DNA of 64,000 bases from Gemmatimonadaceae bacterium (GCA_025358925.1 JANYHT010000039.1:331126-395125), one strand, 5' to 3'. Positions 26,437 to 36,273 are shown, numbered from the stretch's first letter. The notes: a model not told the origin generated them from the sequence alone. A program made the numbers and translations.

Positions 26437-29295
26437 CTACGTGAGCACAACGCGCAACGCACGGCTTGGTTCGTGACGATCACCGCGCAAGTAGCCGAAG
26501 CCGCCACCGCCGCTCAAGACTAGTTGGCCCCGTCGACGCTCCCCGTTGGGAGATCGCTCATTGATGATGACGTCGAACAAGAGACGGCCGTCGCGCACGC
26601 GTGGCAGTTGCTCGCGATGCCAGCGCAGTCGCATCGCCCAGCCAGTTGCCGTGACTTGCCATTCGACCTCGGGTGGCACATGCGATCTGGCCACGAGCGT
26701 CGTCGCGCGCACACCACCCGCGAGTATGGGGACGATGAGCCCCCCGGCCGTCCATGCAGCGGATTCATCGTCTCCCAGATACCATTGCAGACCGTCGGCG
26801 TTCGTGTCCGTACGTTCGTTGTCGAGTGGATTTTCGAGGAGGTCCGACGTCGGCGCTATCGCGCCGGTCCGCGCGTCGATGTCAACGATGAAATGCACCG
26901 CAGTCGTTGCGATTTGTACGGTCGCGGTAGGCGCACCGGCGTCCACCCACGGCAGCTCGGTACGCACGTAATGCGGCTCGTCCAACTCAAATTGGAGGGC
27001 ACCAATGATCGGTGTTCCGGGACGCACGTTGAGCGCTATTGCACTGACGGTTGGAATGTCGAGCGCGAGCGTCGGTTCGTCGATGAGATCCGCATCGCGC
27101 GGCGTCTGTCGCGATTCCGTCGTCGCGAGAAGTCCTCCGAGCTCGATATTGCTCCGTGCAGATTGCGCGTGCAAATCGATATGCCAACCGTGCGCCGCGC
27201 GCGAATGTGCCGCTGTCGTACCGTCGTCGCTCTGCACTGTCGCGCACGGCATGCCTACGGCATCAAGGCGCACCGCGTTTACGGTGCCCGCGGACGAGGG
27301 CCAACACCAGACACCGACAATTCTTCCCGATCGGCCGCAGACCTGAAGCCAGTGGCGTGGCGATGCCGCATGCCCCGGTGCGCCCGGCGCCGTCGCGCGC
27401 ACGAGCAGCCCATCGTGACTCGATGCGTACCAGACACGCGCCGTAGATGCCGCAGTGGCGGTTGCGTGCGCCGGATTTGCATGGGCCGCATCGACCCGGA
27501 ATTCCAATGTGCTACACATCGGCATGGATTCAACGTCGCGAAGAAAATCAAACCCATCCTCGACTCCACCAGCCCCGTGCTGCTCTGCGGGCATCCACAG
27601 TCCCTCACCCACGAGACGCGCCGCACCCGCAATCGGCACCGTGATTTCACGCGCCGTGTCCGAACTCCATTCAAGGACATCTACCAAATAATTTGCAGTG
27701 ACAACAATTGTGCGTTCAACCGTGACACCAACGGCGAGTTCCTTCGCACGCTTCCAGATCCAACCGGCCGCGCCGCGATCCTCGAAGGCGAGCAGCTCCG
27801 TTGGCACGCGTTGCTGTGACGCGCGATCAATCAACGGTGCCGCGTGCGCGATCGTGCTGCGATACCAATGGAGTGCGCGTTCGGTGTAGCTGCCCGTTCC
27901 CGGATCATCGAGCCAACGCGCGTCGGCCGATTGCAGTGTAAGTGCGAGGGCGTCTGGATGCCCGTGCCCACCGCCCGTGTGTCCACCTTCGAGCGCCACG
28001 TATGTGCGCGCACCGTCACGACGTAGTACCGCCAACCCTTGCTCTCGCAACACACCACTGGTCTGTAACCACTCGCCGTGCGGCGCCGACTCTGCATCCG
28101 CCATGAGCAACGCACGCCACGAAAGGTCGGCGCGGGTGAGTGCGGTTGCCTCTGTATTGCGCTCCGCATCGGCGGTCGAAACGCGTCGCCCTGTCTCTTG
28201 TCGTGCGCAGCGATTGTCATACAGTCGCGTCAGCATACCTGCCACTCGTGCATCGGGCGCCGCCGACTGCACCGAGTGTGCATAGCCAAGCTCAAGCCAC
28301 TCGGCAAATCGCCACTGGCGAATAGAGATCGCATATTGGGAATCGCGACGCGACGGCAATGTGTCATCAGGCAACACGCCGAACAATGGCGTTACGAATC
28401 CAGCACGATACCGTGCGTCGAGCGCCATTGGTAATGGTCGATCCATTGCGGCCAAGAGCTGCGTGCCATACCACAGGCCGCGATGCGCAAACATATGATA
28501 GTTCTCCCCCTCGTACCACGTGCCGTCGGACAGCAATCCATGCTCAACAAGCCACGGCAACCCGCCGCGCGCGTCTAAACGTTGCCTCACCACATGGTGC
28601 TCGCCGAGCAAGTGTCGCGCACTGAGCACGCTCACTTCGTTCCAAACTTGTCGATTACTCGTGCCTTCGTGAAAATCACTGATCAGTGCAGCGCTCGGTG
28701 CCAGCAGCTGGTCGCGCACTTGGTTACCCAATGCCTGTATGCCGGGTGCCTGCGCACGCTCGAGTAGCGATAATGCGTGACACGCGTTCAATAGCCAGAT
28801 TGATTCGAGATAGGTACTGAAGAATGGTCGTGACGGACCAAGCACATTGTCGCGATTGGGCCAGCTTGTGTACTGTTGCGCCAGCGTTTGTAGAATTCGC
28901 GACGCGAGTGCCGCGTGCTCGACATCGCCGCGCAGCGCAAAGAGCGTCGCGGCATGGACAGCTCGCTCGACGGTCCAGAGCTGCGCACCCATCGCCCACC
29001 AATCGTCGTGCTCGCGGCTCCGATACGCGACGTCGCACCGATCGCATCGATGCGCATGTGGTGACCACGGGTCAAACTCCAGCAGTGTACCGTGCACGGG
29101 ACAGCGCCCGCCACCTCGCGTGAGTCGCGCCTTCTGCGGAGGAATGGGGAGGGCACCCAAGAGCAGCGGCTCCAGCTCGTCCGAAAGACTATCGGCCAAC
29201 GCCGCAAGCGGTGCGATGCCGTCAATGCGCGAGACACGCGCGTCGCGCCGACGTTGTTCGAGATTAAAACGAAGCAGTGTTGGCGACGTCGTCAC
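26437..29295 (-). CDS. Heparinase II/III-like protein
   Basis: 952 residues from a GTG that overlaps the stop of the binding-protein gene as GTGA; a longer frame to 29409 would lie inside that gene. N-terminal part includes a zinc-ribbon-like set (CPVH at about 65-68 and CDRC at about 84-87), then an alpha-toroid (WTVERAVHAATLFALRGD..., NEVSVLSARHLLGEHH, EGENYHMFAHRGLWYG), then a beta-sandwich with the family segment GGHTGGGHGHPDALALTLQ and WLDDPGTGSYTERALHWYRST. Such proteins cleave uronic-acid-containing polysaccharides by elimination; the Tyr/His of that segment are the likely catalytic groups. No signal peptide is visible, so a cytoplasmic oligosaccharide substrate is likely (inference). 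Confidence 0.85.
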   Translation of the reverse strand: MTTSPTLLRFNLEQRRRDARVSRIDGIAPLAALADSLSDELEPLLLGALPIPPQKARLTRGGGRCPVHGTLLEFDPWSPHAHRCDRCDVAYRSREHDDWWAMGAQLWTVERAVHAATLFALRGDVEHAALASRILQTLAQQYTSWPNRDNVLGPSRPFFSTYLESIWLLNACHALSLLERAQAPGIQALGNQVRDQLLAPSAALISDFHEGTSNRQVWNEVSVLSARHLLGEHHVVRQRLDARGGLPWLVEHGLLSDGTWYEGENYHMFAHRGLWYGTQLLAAMDRPLPMALDARYRAGFVTPLFGVLPDDTLPSRRDSQYAISIRQWRFAEWLELGYAHSVQSAAPDARVAGMLTRLYDNRCARQETGRRVSTADAERNTEATALTRADLSWRALLMADAESAPHGEWLQTSGVLREQGLAVLRRDGARTYVALEGGHTGGGHGHPDALALTLQSADARWLDDPGTGSYTERALHWYRSTIAHAAPLIDRASQQRVPTELLAFEDRGAAGWIWKRAKELAVGVTVERTIVVTANYLVDVLEWSSDTAREITVPIAGAARLVGEGLWMPAEQHGAGGVEDGFDFLRDVESMPMCSTLEFRVDAAHANPAHATATAASTARVWYASSHDGLLVRATAPGAPGHAASPRHWLQVCGRSGRIVGVWCWPSSAGTVNAVRLDAVGMPCATVQSDDGTTAAHSRAAHGWHIDLHAQSARSNIELGGLLATTESRQTPRDADLIDEPTLALDIPTVSAIALNVRPGTPIIGALQFELDEPHYVRTELPWVDAGAPTATVQIATTAVHFIVDIDARTGAIAPTSDLLENPLDNERTDTNADGLQWYLGDDESAAWTAGGLIVPILAGGVRATTLVARSHVPPEVEWQVTATGWAMRLRWHREQLPRVRDGRLLFDVIINERSPNGERRRGQLVLSGGGGFGYLRGDRHEPSRALRVVLT

Positions 29296-30896
29296 AGCGA
29301 ATCTCGGCGCGTCCACTCCGAGATGGACACCAGCTCTCCGCGGAGGTCCATGGTGACGTGGTCGAGACGTCGCGAGCGCCCTTGCACCCCGCGTGCATGA
29401 AAGAGCCATGCAATCGGCATGCTATCGCGCAAAATAATTTCTACCTGCTGCCACTTTTCGCTTACGTTGTCCGCAGTCGCTTCGCGCGCAGCTCGCAGTG
29501 CACTGTCGAGCACTACCATGTGAAAGCCCGTGTAGTCCAAGGCCCCACTACGCTGGCTCGACATGAACATTGCGGACAAGTTGCCGAGGGCGATATCGCC
29601 GGGAATACCTGTAAGCGCGAAATCGAACACTTTCTCTTTTGCGCGCAGTGTCGTCAGAAAGGTTGTCAATTCGGCAATCCTGATCGTCACGGCCACCCCG
29701 CGCGCGCGAAGATCTGCTTGCACTAACTGCTCGACCGCTTGATCACCGCTACCTACACTCAGGAGGGTGAGTGCGAGTGGTCTACCTTCGCGAGCGCGCT
29801 GTCCGCTGGCGACTCGCTTCCACCCCGCACTGTCGAGCAACGCATCCGCGCCCGTGGTATCGGGCAGTTGAGCGCTCGTGGACTGAAATGGTAGGCCGGG
29901 GGGAATGGCGCCTCCTGCCGGCGTGGCGAAGCCCGCGACCGCCGCGCGCACGAGTTGCACACGATTGATGGCCATCGACACCGCACGTCGCACGCGCGCA
30001 TCACGAAACGGCGCGCGCATCGTGTTGAACGCCAACACCGTCGAAAAAAGCGACGGCGGTGTCATGAGGACCAGCGTTGGATCGCGTTGCACGAGGGCCG
30101 CCATGTTTGGCGATACACCGGCGACATCGAGATCGCCGCTCACCAGTCCCGCAAACTTTGTCGCCGATTCATCGACTACCGCCACGACAATTTGTGAAAG
30201 TTGCGGCGGTCCACCCATCGAGATTGGAAACGAGTCATTGCGAACGAAGCGCCAGCGTCGGCCGGCGGCACGATCAAGAAAGCGGAAGGGGCCATTGCCG
30301 ATCGGCGCCGTAGAGAACGCATGTGCGCGCCATCGGTCGAGCGGTACCGTATCGAGCACGTGCATCGGGACAATGGGCAATTCGGCGAAGATGGTTGGCA
30401 ACGTTGGCATGGGATCACGGAAATACACCGTGAGTTCGGTGTCGCTCCGCGCATTCACGGAGTCAATTGCCGCGAGCTCGCCAGCACGCGGTGATCCAAG
30501 TTTGGGGTTGCGCGCAGCGTTGATCGTAAATCGCGCATCGGCCGCAGAGGTTCGCGCTCCGTCGTGCCACCGTAGCCCCGAATCCAACACAAACGTAAGG
30601 ATCCGATGCGCGTCGTCCCAAGTCCATCGACGCGCATAGTACGGCGTCGGTTGCAATGCCGGGTCGAGTCGAACGAGCGTGACGAAAAGCGCGTGACGCT
30701 GGATTTGGCGCGTGAGTGGGTGAACCGTGACCAACGGATTGCCCGACTCGAGATCGGTGCCAGACGCCATGACGACGGTGCCGGAATCGCGCGTTGGCGC
30801 TCCGCACGCTGAGACGACGGATACGCTCGCTATTTGGAACAGCAGCGGATAGACACGTAGGCGCGTGGACAATGGCGTAGTGCGCAATCGCGTCAT
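29292..30896 (-). CDS. ABC transporter substrate-binding lipoprotein, family 5 (peptide/oligosaccharide)
   Basis: 534 residues from the ATG at 30896; the frame to 30929 would overlap the divergent permease start. Lipoprotein signal ending VVSAC. The family-5 signature region is clear (TWDDAHRILTFVLDSGLRWHDG, IGNGPFRFLDRAAG, RDARVRRAVSMAINR). Such proteins bind peptides, nickel or oligosaccharides for Dpp/Opp-type importers. The heparinase-like gene follows with a four-base overlap, and the two permease genes are divergent, so a glycan-derived or peptide substrate of this locus is likely (inference). Confidence 0.92.
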   Translation of the reverse strand: MTRLRTTPLSTRLRVYPLLFQIASVSVVSACGAPTRDSGTVVMASGTDLESGNPLVTVHPLTRQIQRHALFVTLVRLDPALQPTPYYARRWTWDDAHRILTFVLDSGLRWHDGARTSAADARFTINAARNPKLGSPRAGELAAIDSVNARSDTELTVYFRDPMPTLPTIFAELPIVPMHVLDTVPLDRWRAHAFSTAPIGNGPFRFLDRAAGRRWRFVRNDSFPISMGGPPQLSQIVVAVVDESATKFAGLVSGDLDVAGVSPNMAALVQRDPTLVLMTPPSLFSTVLAFNTMRAPFRDARVRRAVSMAINRVQLVRAAVAGFATPAGGAIPPGLPFQSTSAQLPDTTGADALLDSAGWKRVASGQRAREGRPLALTLLSVGSGDQAVEQLVQADLRARGVAVTIRIAELTTFLTTLRAKEKVFDFALTGIPGDIALGNLSAMFMSSQRSGALDYTGFHMVVLDSALRAAREATADNVSEKWQQVEIILRDSMPIAWLFHARGVQGRSRRLDHVTMDLRGELVSISEWTRRDSL

Positions 30897-30917
30897 ACGG
30901 GTTGACGCACGCGTTTT

Positions 30918-31925
30918 GTGACGCATCATCCTCGCGTGCGCCGTTTCCTAATGCGCGTCGTAAACGCGCTGGTCCTGCTCTGGCTCGTCACGACTCTCAC
31001 CTTTGCGCTGATTCACAGTGCGCCGGGTGATCCCGCGACGCTCTTGATTGCGCCGTCCGCTACCGCAGCGGAGGCGCTGCACCAGCGCGCCGTATGGGGA
31101 CTCGACGCGTCGTTGCCAACGCAATATGTGCGATGGCTATCGTCAATGCTGCGCGGAGACTTGGGCATGAGCATGGCGCTGGCGCGACCAGTGACCAACG
31201 TGATTGCGGATGCGTTACCAATCTCGCTTGCGCTGGGAGGTCTGTCGCTGCTCGCCAGCTTCGTGTTTGGCATTCTCATTGGCGGCGTACAAGCGTTACG
31301 CGCTTCGCGAACGGCGGACACCGCGATCACGATCGTCACTACCACGATCTACGCGGCACCGAGCTTCTGGCTCGCGCTCGCGCTCATCGCCGCGGTCACG
31401 AGTGGCGCGGCGTGGCTTGGTGTGCCGTCATGGATGCGACTACCGGCATTCGGCATGCGCGACGCGGCAGGATTAGCCACCGGCTTTGCTGCATGGCGTG
31501 ACCTCGCTAGGCATGCCCTGCTGCCGTTGCTTGTCCTTTCCATGCCGGGCGCGGCCGGAGTCGCACGATATGCGCGCACCGCACTGCTCGACGCGTCGTC
31601 ACAACCACATGTGCAAGCCGCCCGCGCGCGCGGTGTGTCTACGCGCGGCGTTGCAATGCGCCACGTTTTGCGCAATGCGTGGACGCCGCTGGTCGTCCTC
31701 CTCGCACTGACGTTGCCGGGGCTGATTGCGGGATCAGTCTTCGTCGAACAGGTGTTTTCGTGGCCGGGACTCGGTCGTACAATGCTCACGTCAATTGCCG
31801 CGCGCGATTATCCCGTTGTCCTAGGGCTCACTCTCGTCTACGCCGCGACCGTGATTGCGTCAAATGCAATGTCTGACGTGCTCCTCATGCGGCTCGATCC
31901 ACGACGCCGCGCGAGTGGCTCATGA
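30918..31925 (+). CDS. ABC transporter permease, DppB/OppB type
   Basis: 335 residues from a GTG at 30918; a GTG at 30936 or ATG at 30951 would also keep the family N-terminus (RRFLMRVVNALVLLW, then TLTFALIHSAPGDPATLL). Six membrane helices and the EAA-type loop (QAARARGVSTRGVAMRHVLRNAW) that contacts the ATPase. Divergent from the binding-protein gene with only about 20 bases between starts. Followed by the second permease with overlapping ATG. Confidence 0.93.
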   Translation: MTHHPRVRRFLMRVVNALVLLWLVTTLTFALIHSAPGDPATLLIAPSATAAEALHQRAVWGLDASLPTQYVRWLSSMLRGDLGMSMALARPVTNVIADALPISLALGGLSLLASFVFGILIGGVQALRASRTADTAITIVTTTIYAAPSFWLALALIAAVTSGAAWLGVPSWMRLPAFGMRDAAGLATGFAAWRDLARHALLPLLVLSMPGAAGVARYARTALLDASSQPHVQAARARGVSTRGVAMRHVLRNAWTPLVVLLALTLPGLIAGSVFVEQVFSWPGLGRTMLTSIAARDYPVVLGLTLVYAATVIASNAMSDVLLMRLDPRRRASGS

Positions 31926-32779
31926 GTTTGGGTCAATTCCCTGCATGGCATCACGACAATCGCATTCGCGTTGGCGCGGCCGTGCTCATTGCATTTATCG
32001 TGTGCGCGATCGTCATGCCGTTACTCGCTGCGCAATCACCCACTGACGTGACTGACGTCATGGCGACGCGACTCGTACCGCCATTTTCACACGACGCGCA
32101 TGGGGTCCGTCACTGGCTAGGCACCGACGCTTTCGGACGTGACATTGTTATTCGACTCTGGGTTGCGGCACGCATCTCACTCGGCGTCGGCGTGCTCGGC
32201 TCGCTCTTGGCGGGTGCCATCGGCGTCACGCTAGGCGCACTCGCAGCGTGGAACGGCGGCGTGGTGGACAGCGTCATGGTCGCGGTGAGCGACGCGCTGC
32301 TCGCGATCCCACGATTGGTACTGCTCTTGGTGATTGCTTCACTCTGGGGTCCCGGTCTCGGCGTCGTGATTGCCGTGCTCGCGCTGACCGGATGGATGTC
32401 TGTCATGCGACTCGTGCGAGCGGATATCTTCGGTGTGCGCGTGTTGCCTTTTGTGGAAGCATCACGAGCACTTGGCATGACGCCGTCGCGTGTGCTGTGG
32501 CGTCACGTGCTGCCGAATGCGCTTGGCAGCACGATTGTCGCAATGACCCTTGGTGTCGGCAATGCCATCGTGCTTGAAAGTGGATTGTCTTTTTTGGGAC
32601 TTGGTATTCAACCGCCGAGCGCGAGCTGGGGCAACATGATTTCCGGTGGACGAGAGTGGCTGCTCATTGCGCCGTGGATTGCGCTTGCTCCGGGAGTGAT
32701 GCTCATCGCAACCGTTGTCGCGTGTACGTTGCTTGGTGATGCGCTCAGCGCCGCTCGCGACGTACGATCACGGTCATAA
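31922..32779 (+). CDS. ABC transporter permease, DppC/OppC type
   Basis: 285 residues. Family features: short N-terminus, first helix, the loop HWLGTDAFGRDIVIRLWVAARISL, later helices, and the EAA loop (VEASRALGMTPSRVLWRHVLPNALG). Its ATG overlaps the stop of the first permease. Its 3' end overlaps the convergent alpha-mannosidase gene by 35 bases. No DppD/DppF ATPase gene follows, so ATPases must come from elsewhere in the genome. Confidence 0.94.
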   Translation: MSLGQFPAWHHDNRIRVGAAVLIAFIVCAIVMPLLAAQSPTDVTDVMATRLVPPFSHDAHGVRHWLGTDAFGRDIVIRLWVAARISLGVGVLGSLLAGAIGVTLGALAAWNGGVVDSVMVAVSDALLAIPRLVLLLVIASLWGPGLGVVIAVLALTGWMSVMRLVRADIFGVRVLPFVEASRALGMTPSRVLWRHVLPNALGSTIVAMTLGVGNAIVLESGLSFLGLGIQPPSASWGNMISGGREWLLIAPWIALAPGVMLIATVVACTLLGDALSAARDVRSRS

Positions 32780-35465
32780 TCGCACGCGGCGCAACAGTAA
32801 TTGGCACACGCGCATGGGTGCGGAACGCAGGGCCAACGAGTGTTTCATCGAGACGACACGGCGTGACAATCCATGGACCGTCGTCCGGAAGGATCCAGGC
32901 TCCCACGACCGGATGATCTCGCAAGTTCATGGCGCGCAAAAGGAGCGAGTCGCCATCAGCAGTGAGTGTCACGGCAGACGCACGCAGGCCGTCGCCCTCA
33001 AGCGATGGCCCCGTCACCACAATCGGCATTTCATGCGCATCACGCCAGGTCTCGCCAACGAGAGGCAACAGCACCGCATCGGCTGCGTCTTCGATTTGAT
33101 CGACGGTTGTCGGACTCCACGCCGCGTGCGGCAGTATCGCTAGACGCGCTCGGAATGCACCACGCGATTGCGCCTGAGGTATGGGGCATGGCCAGCCAGC
33201 GTGACCGGGGCGTTCGGGCAGTGTGTTGCGCGAGAGCTCACCAATGGCACGCAGTAACGTGACGGAGATGGCACCGTCTGCTACTGCGACTTCGGCCAAT
33301 CCATCGGAGATGAGTGCAGCGCCAAACGTGGTATCGGACACGCTGACCCACCGATGCAACGGCATGGTCGAAGTCGGTCGTTCGGCCCCCTCGTGCACCC
33401 GTGACTGTGACCGCAGGTGGGTGGCGCGCGGAACGGGCCCGAACGCAGCATCTGCCCAGATCTTCTCTCCGCGCACATCGGTCTGCCACGTGAGCCGCAG
33501 CCGATGGTCGCGCTTCTGGTTCAACCCGACCACATCACAGCGAAGGTACGTTGATGCGGCGTCGAGCACGAGCAACGTGTGAACGTGAACACGCGATCGA
33601 TTCGCGTGTCGCAACACCCATGTCACGCGCACGCTCGCGCGAAGCGGTCCACGATCCATCAACTCGATGCGCCCGATCGTCAGTTGTGTCGCTTGACCGC
33701 GCAGTGATGCTGTGTAGCTATCCCCGACGTCCATGATGCTGTCGATCGTCAATGCCCGTTGCCACGTTCGCGTACCACTCGCGAGCACAATACACGCGGT
33801 TGAAACGCGCAGCGAAAGCGTGCCGTTACCGAGCGTGATCTCATCATCCGTTTCCCTTGCGGTTACAAAGCGCGGCGGCGCGTCTCCGTTGCGCGATGCC
33901 TCGGTTACAGTTTGCGTCACGTCGATCACGCGAACGCCAAACGCGGGAAGTGCGAGGGCGCGAGGAAGCCACGCGACGACGCGCTCCGCACGCACGAGAT
34001 CATCGTCGGGATAATGCTGCGGAGACTCACGCCGCATGTGTTGCACTCGCGTGCCGAGGCGTTGCACCACGAGATCGCCAACGACTGGCACATCGTTCGA
34101 TGTTGCGGTGACTAGTGGAGCGCTCGGCGCGCTGCCTGGACCTACACGCACGTCTTCAATGGTTCGAACGAGCCGCAGCTCGACAATGCCGTGGCGCGAA
34201 CGCTCGGTGCGATTGCGCACGAGCACAGGCGCGTGCTGCCGCACACCTTCGTTGCGCGCGTGCACGACATCGAACCTCAGCGCGAGGTGTAAGGCCGCCT
34301 CTCGCAATCCGTAAATTTGCGCCTGCACCGCGTCCTGTCGCGCAGACATCGCACGGGCGACGACGTCAGTCGAGCACCCGCACAATGTATCGTGTGGATG
34401 CGTTTGTAAAAGCGTTTCCCACGCGTGATGGAGCAGCAGCGGCATTTGCGCGAGCGTAATGCGGCCATCATCCGCGATCTGCCTCGCATCTGGCGCACCA
34501 TGCAGCCAAGCAAGCGCAAGCCACGGCTCAACGTCACGTAGTAACGCTCGCTCTAAACGCGCGTTACGTCGCTTCTGCGCCGCGCGCGTTCCAAACGTTC
34601 CTTGCAAGCACCACGTGTAGCCATACGAATCACGCAGCTCGCCCGCAATATGCGGGAGCTCCATCGTCTGAGCGGCACGCAGCGCAGCACGGGCAAACAT
34701 GTCGAGGGACGATGCAACAACGTGGATGCCGTCAGTTTGGGCGTGTTCGGCGAGCGTCGAGACGCGCGCATCGATCATTGGTTGTGCGGCGTGATGGTCC
34801 GCGCCGTTGAGCAACAGCATCACTGCCGTCTCGTTACGCGAAAGCAATACATCACGGATCGCCCGCCATCGCGCGCGCGCAGCCATTCGCTCGAGCGGAA
34901 GCGCACTGCCAAATTCATAGCCATCGGGCGGCAGATGGTGCACCAATACCCGTGCGTCATCTGCTGCGTACCACCACATAGTGTCCGTACGCGGATGTGC
35001 GGCACCGCCGAGTCCGCGCCAGACGATCGCCACATCGCAACCGTAGCCTGCGGCGATCGTTGGCAGCGCCGCGGGATGTCCAAACGTGTCCGGGCAGTAG
35101 ATCACGCGCGGCACTGGCGCACTGAACCGCGCGAGCGCGCGTCGTCCCGCCGCGAGATTCCGTAGTAGCGCTTCGCCCGAGGGAAGTAGATTGTCCGCGA
35201 GCACATACCACGGTCCCACATGCAGCGCGCCGCCTGCGAGATGCTCACGGAGACGTTCAGCACGATCAGGACGGAGGGTGAGATAATCGTCGAGGAGAAT
35301 CGTTTGCCCGTCGAGGAGAAACGGGGCGGTATTGGTCGCCGGGCGACTCAGCAACGCGTCGATAAGCGGCATAAGGCGCTGCTGAAATCGAGCTGCTGGG
35401 TGATACCACTCACGGTCCCAATGCGTATGCGACACAACAAAGAGCTGACGAATTGGCACCGTCAC
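32745..35465 (-). CDS. Alpha-mannosidase, glycoside hydrolase family 38
   Basis: 906 residues from a GTG. Residues about 7-17 (FVVSHTHWDRE) hold the zinc ligands His15 and Asp17; IYCPDTFGHP contains Asp126, the nucleophile and third zinc ligand. Then the helical middle domain and C-terminal beta domains of GH38 (RLTWQTDVRGEKIWADAAFG). It removes alpha-linked mannose, probably in the cytoplasm since no signal is visible. Convergent with the second permease gene. Its location by the transporter and heparinase-like gene fits glycan breakdown. Confidence 0.92.
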   Translation of the reverse strand: MTVPIRQLFVVSHTHWDREWYHPAARFQQRLMPLIDALLSRPATNTAPFLLDGQTILLDDYLTLRPDRAERLREHLAGGALHVGPWYVLADNLLPSGEALLRNLAAGRRALARFSAPVPRVIYCPDTFGHPAALPTIAAGYGCDVAIVWRGLGGAAHPRTDTMWWYAADDARVLVHHLPPDGYEFGSALPLERMAARARWRAIRDVLLSRNETAVMLLLNGADHHAAQPMIDARVSTLAEHAQTDGIHVVASSLDMFARAALRAAQTMELPHIAGELRDSYGYTWCLQGTFGTRAAQKRRNARLERALLRDVEPWLALAWLHGAPDARQIADDGRITLAQMPLLLHHAWETLLQTHPHDTLCGCSTDVVARAMSARQDAVQAQIYGLREAALHLALRFDVVHARNEGVRQHAPVLVRNRTERSRHGIVELRLVRTIEDVRVGPGSAPSAPLVTATSNDVPVVGDLVVQRLGTRVQHMRRESPQHYPDDDLVRAERVVAWLPRALALPAFGVRVIDVTQTVTEASRNGDAPPRFVTARETDDEITLGNGTLSLRVSTACIVLASGTRTWQRALTIDSIMDVGDSYTASLRGQATQLTIGRIELMDRGPLRASVRVTWVLRHANRSRVHVHTLLVLDAASTYLRCDVVGLNQKRDHRLRLTWQTDVRGEKIWADAAFGPVPRATHLRSQSRVHEGAERPTSTMPLHRWVSVSDTTFGAALISDGLAEVAVADGAISVTLLRAIGELSRNTLPERPGHAGWPCPIPQAQSRGAFRARLAILPHAAWSPTTVDQIEDAADAVLLPLVGETWRDAHEMPIVVTGPSLEGDGLRASAVTLTADGDSLLLRAMNLRDHPVVGAWILPDDGPWIVTPCRLDETLVGPAFRTHARVPITVAPRAIMTVIVRRERR

Positions 35466-35484
35466 GGCAGGTCACGAAAAGGGC

Positions 35485-36246
35485 ATGATGAGCGCGGGAA
35501 ATTCACAACGGGAAGCTACAGCCGTTGACCCGCGCGGAGCACCGGTCGACCTTTCGCGAGCCGTCGTTGACGGGCTTGTTCGCGCCTCTCCATTCGCCCT
35601 TCTCGATCCCTTGCAAGCGCTCTTCGACTTTTTGCATCGCCTCCGCGACCTCCCCGCACTTGTCCAGTGGGCAGGTTATGTCGGCCTCACCGCGATCATT
35701 TTCGCCGAAACAGGATTGCTCGCGGGATTTTTTCTTCCGGGCGATTCACTGCTGGTCACGGCGGGGTTACTCGCGTCACAGCCAGATTTTGGACTTAATT
35801 TCTGGGTGTTGGGTGCACTGCTCAGCGCGGCAGCAATTATTGGCGACAGCGTGGGTTATCACATTGGTCGCTCAGTCGGCCCTCGGATTTTCACTCGCGA
35901 CAACAGCCTACTCTTTAACAAAGCGCATTTACTTCGCGCGCAAGCATTCTACGATAAGCACGGCGGCAAGACAATTATCTTGGCGCGATTCATGCCAATC
36001 ATCCGAACGTTCGCGCCCGTCGTTGCAGGTGTGGGGCAAATGCGGTACCGCTCGTTTTTGTGGTATAACGTGATTGGCGGCCTCTCGTGGGTGTGGAGCA
36101 TGTTGGCGATCGGGTACGTGCTCGGTAGAACGGTCCCAGCCGTCGCGCAGCACATCGAGGTGATGGTGATCGTGATCGTGTTGTTGTCCATTCTGCCAGG
36201 CTTCATCGGATGGTGGCGCGAACGCGCCGCTACGAAAATTTCCTAA
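35485..36246 (+). CDS. DedA/SNARE-associated family membrane protein
   Basis: 253 residues. Motifs of the DedA family: FAETGLLAGFFLPGDSLL, GDSVGYHIGRSVGPRIF, then HGGKTIILARFMPIIRTFAPVVAG with the conserved Arg pair, and a final helix before a basic tail (GWWRERAATKIS). DedA proteins act in lipid carrier or phospholipid flipping across the inner membrane. The start is about 20 bp from the divergent alpha-mannosidase start. Followed at 28 bp by superoxide dismutase. Confidence 0.92.
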   Translation: MMSAGNSQREATAVDPRGAPVDLSRAVVDGLVRASPFALLDPLQALFDFLHRLRDLPALVQWAGYVGLTAIIFAETGLLAGFFLPGDSLLVTAGLLASQPDFGLNFWVLGALLSAAAIIGDSVGYHIGRSVGPRIFTRDNSLLFNKAHLLRAQAFYDKHGGKTIILARFMPIIRTFAPVVAGVGQMRYRSFLWYNVIGGLSWVWSMLAIGYVLGRTVPAVAQHIEVMVIVIVLLSILPGFIGWWRERAATKIS

Positions 36247-36273
36247 CCCTCGTTCGTTGTCGGAGACGTCGCC

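Noticed and set aside
26524..27819. Open frame of 431 codons on the plus strand
   Set aside because: It is antisense to the heparinase-like gene, rich in Arg and Cys, and has no recognisable fold; it is a GC-driven shadow.
29296..29409. Longer start for the heparinase-like protein, considered as a signal peptide
   Set aside because: The added residues are Arg/His-rich, not hydrophobic, and lie inside the binding-protein gene; the GTG with GTGA overlap is better.
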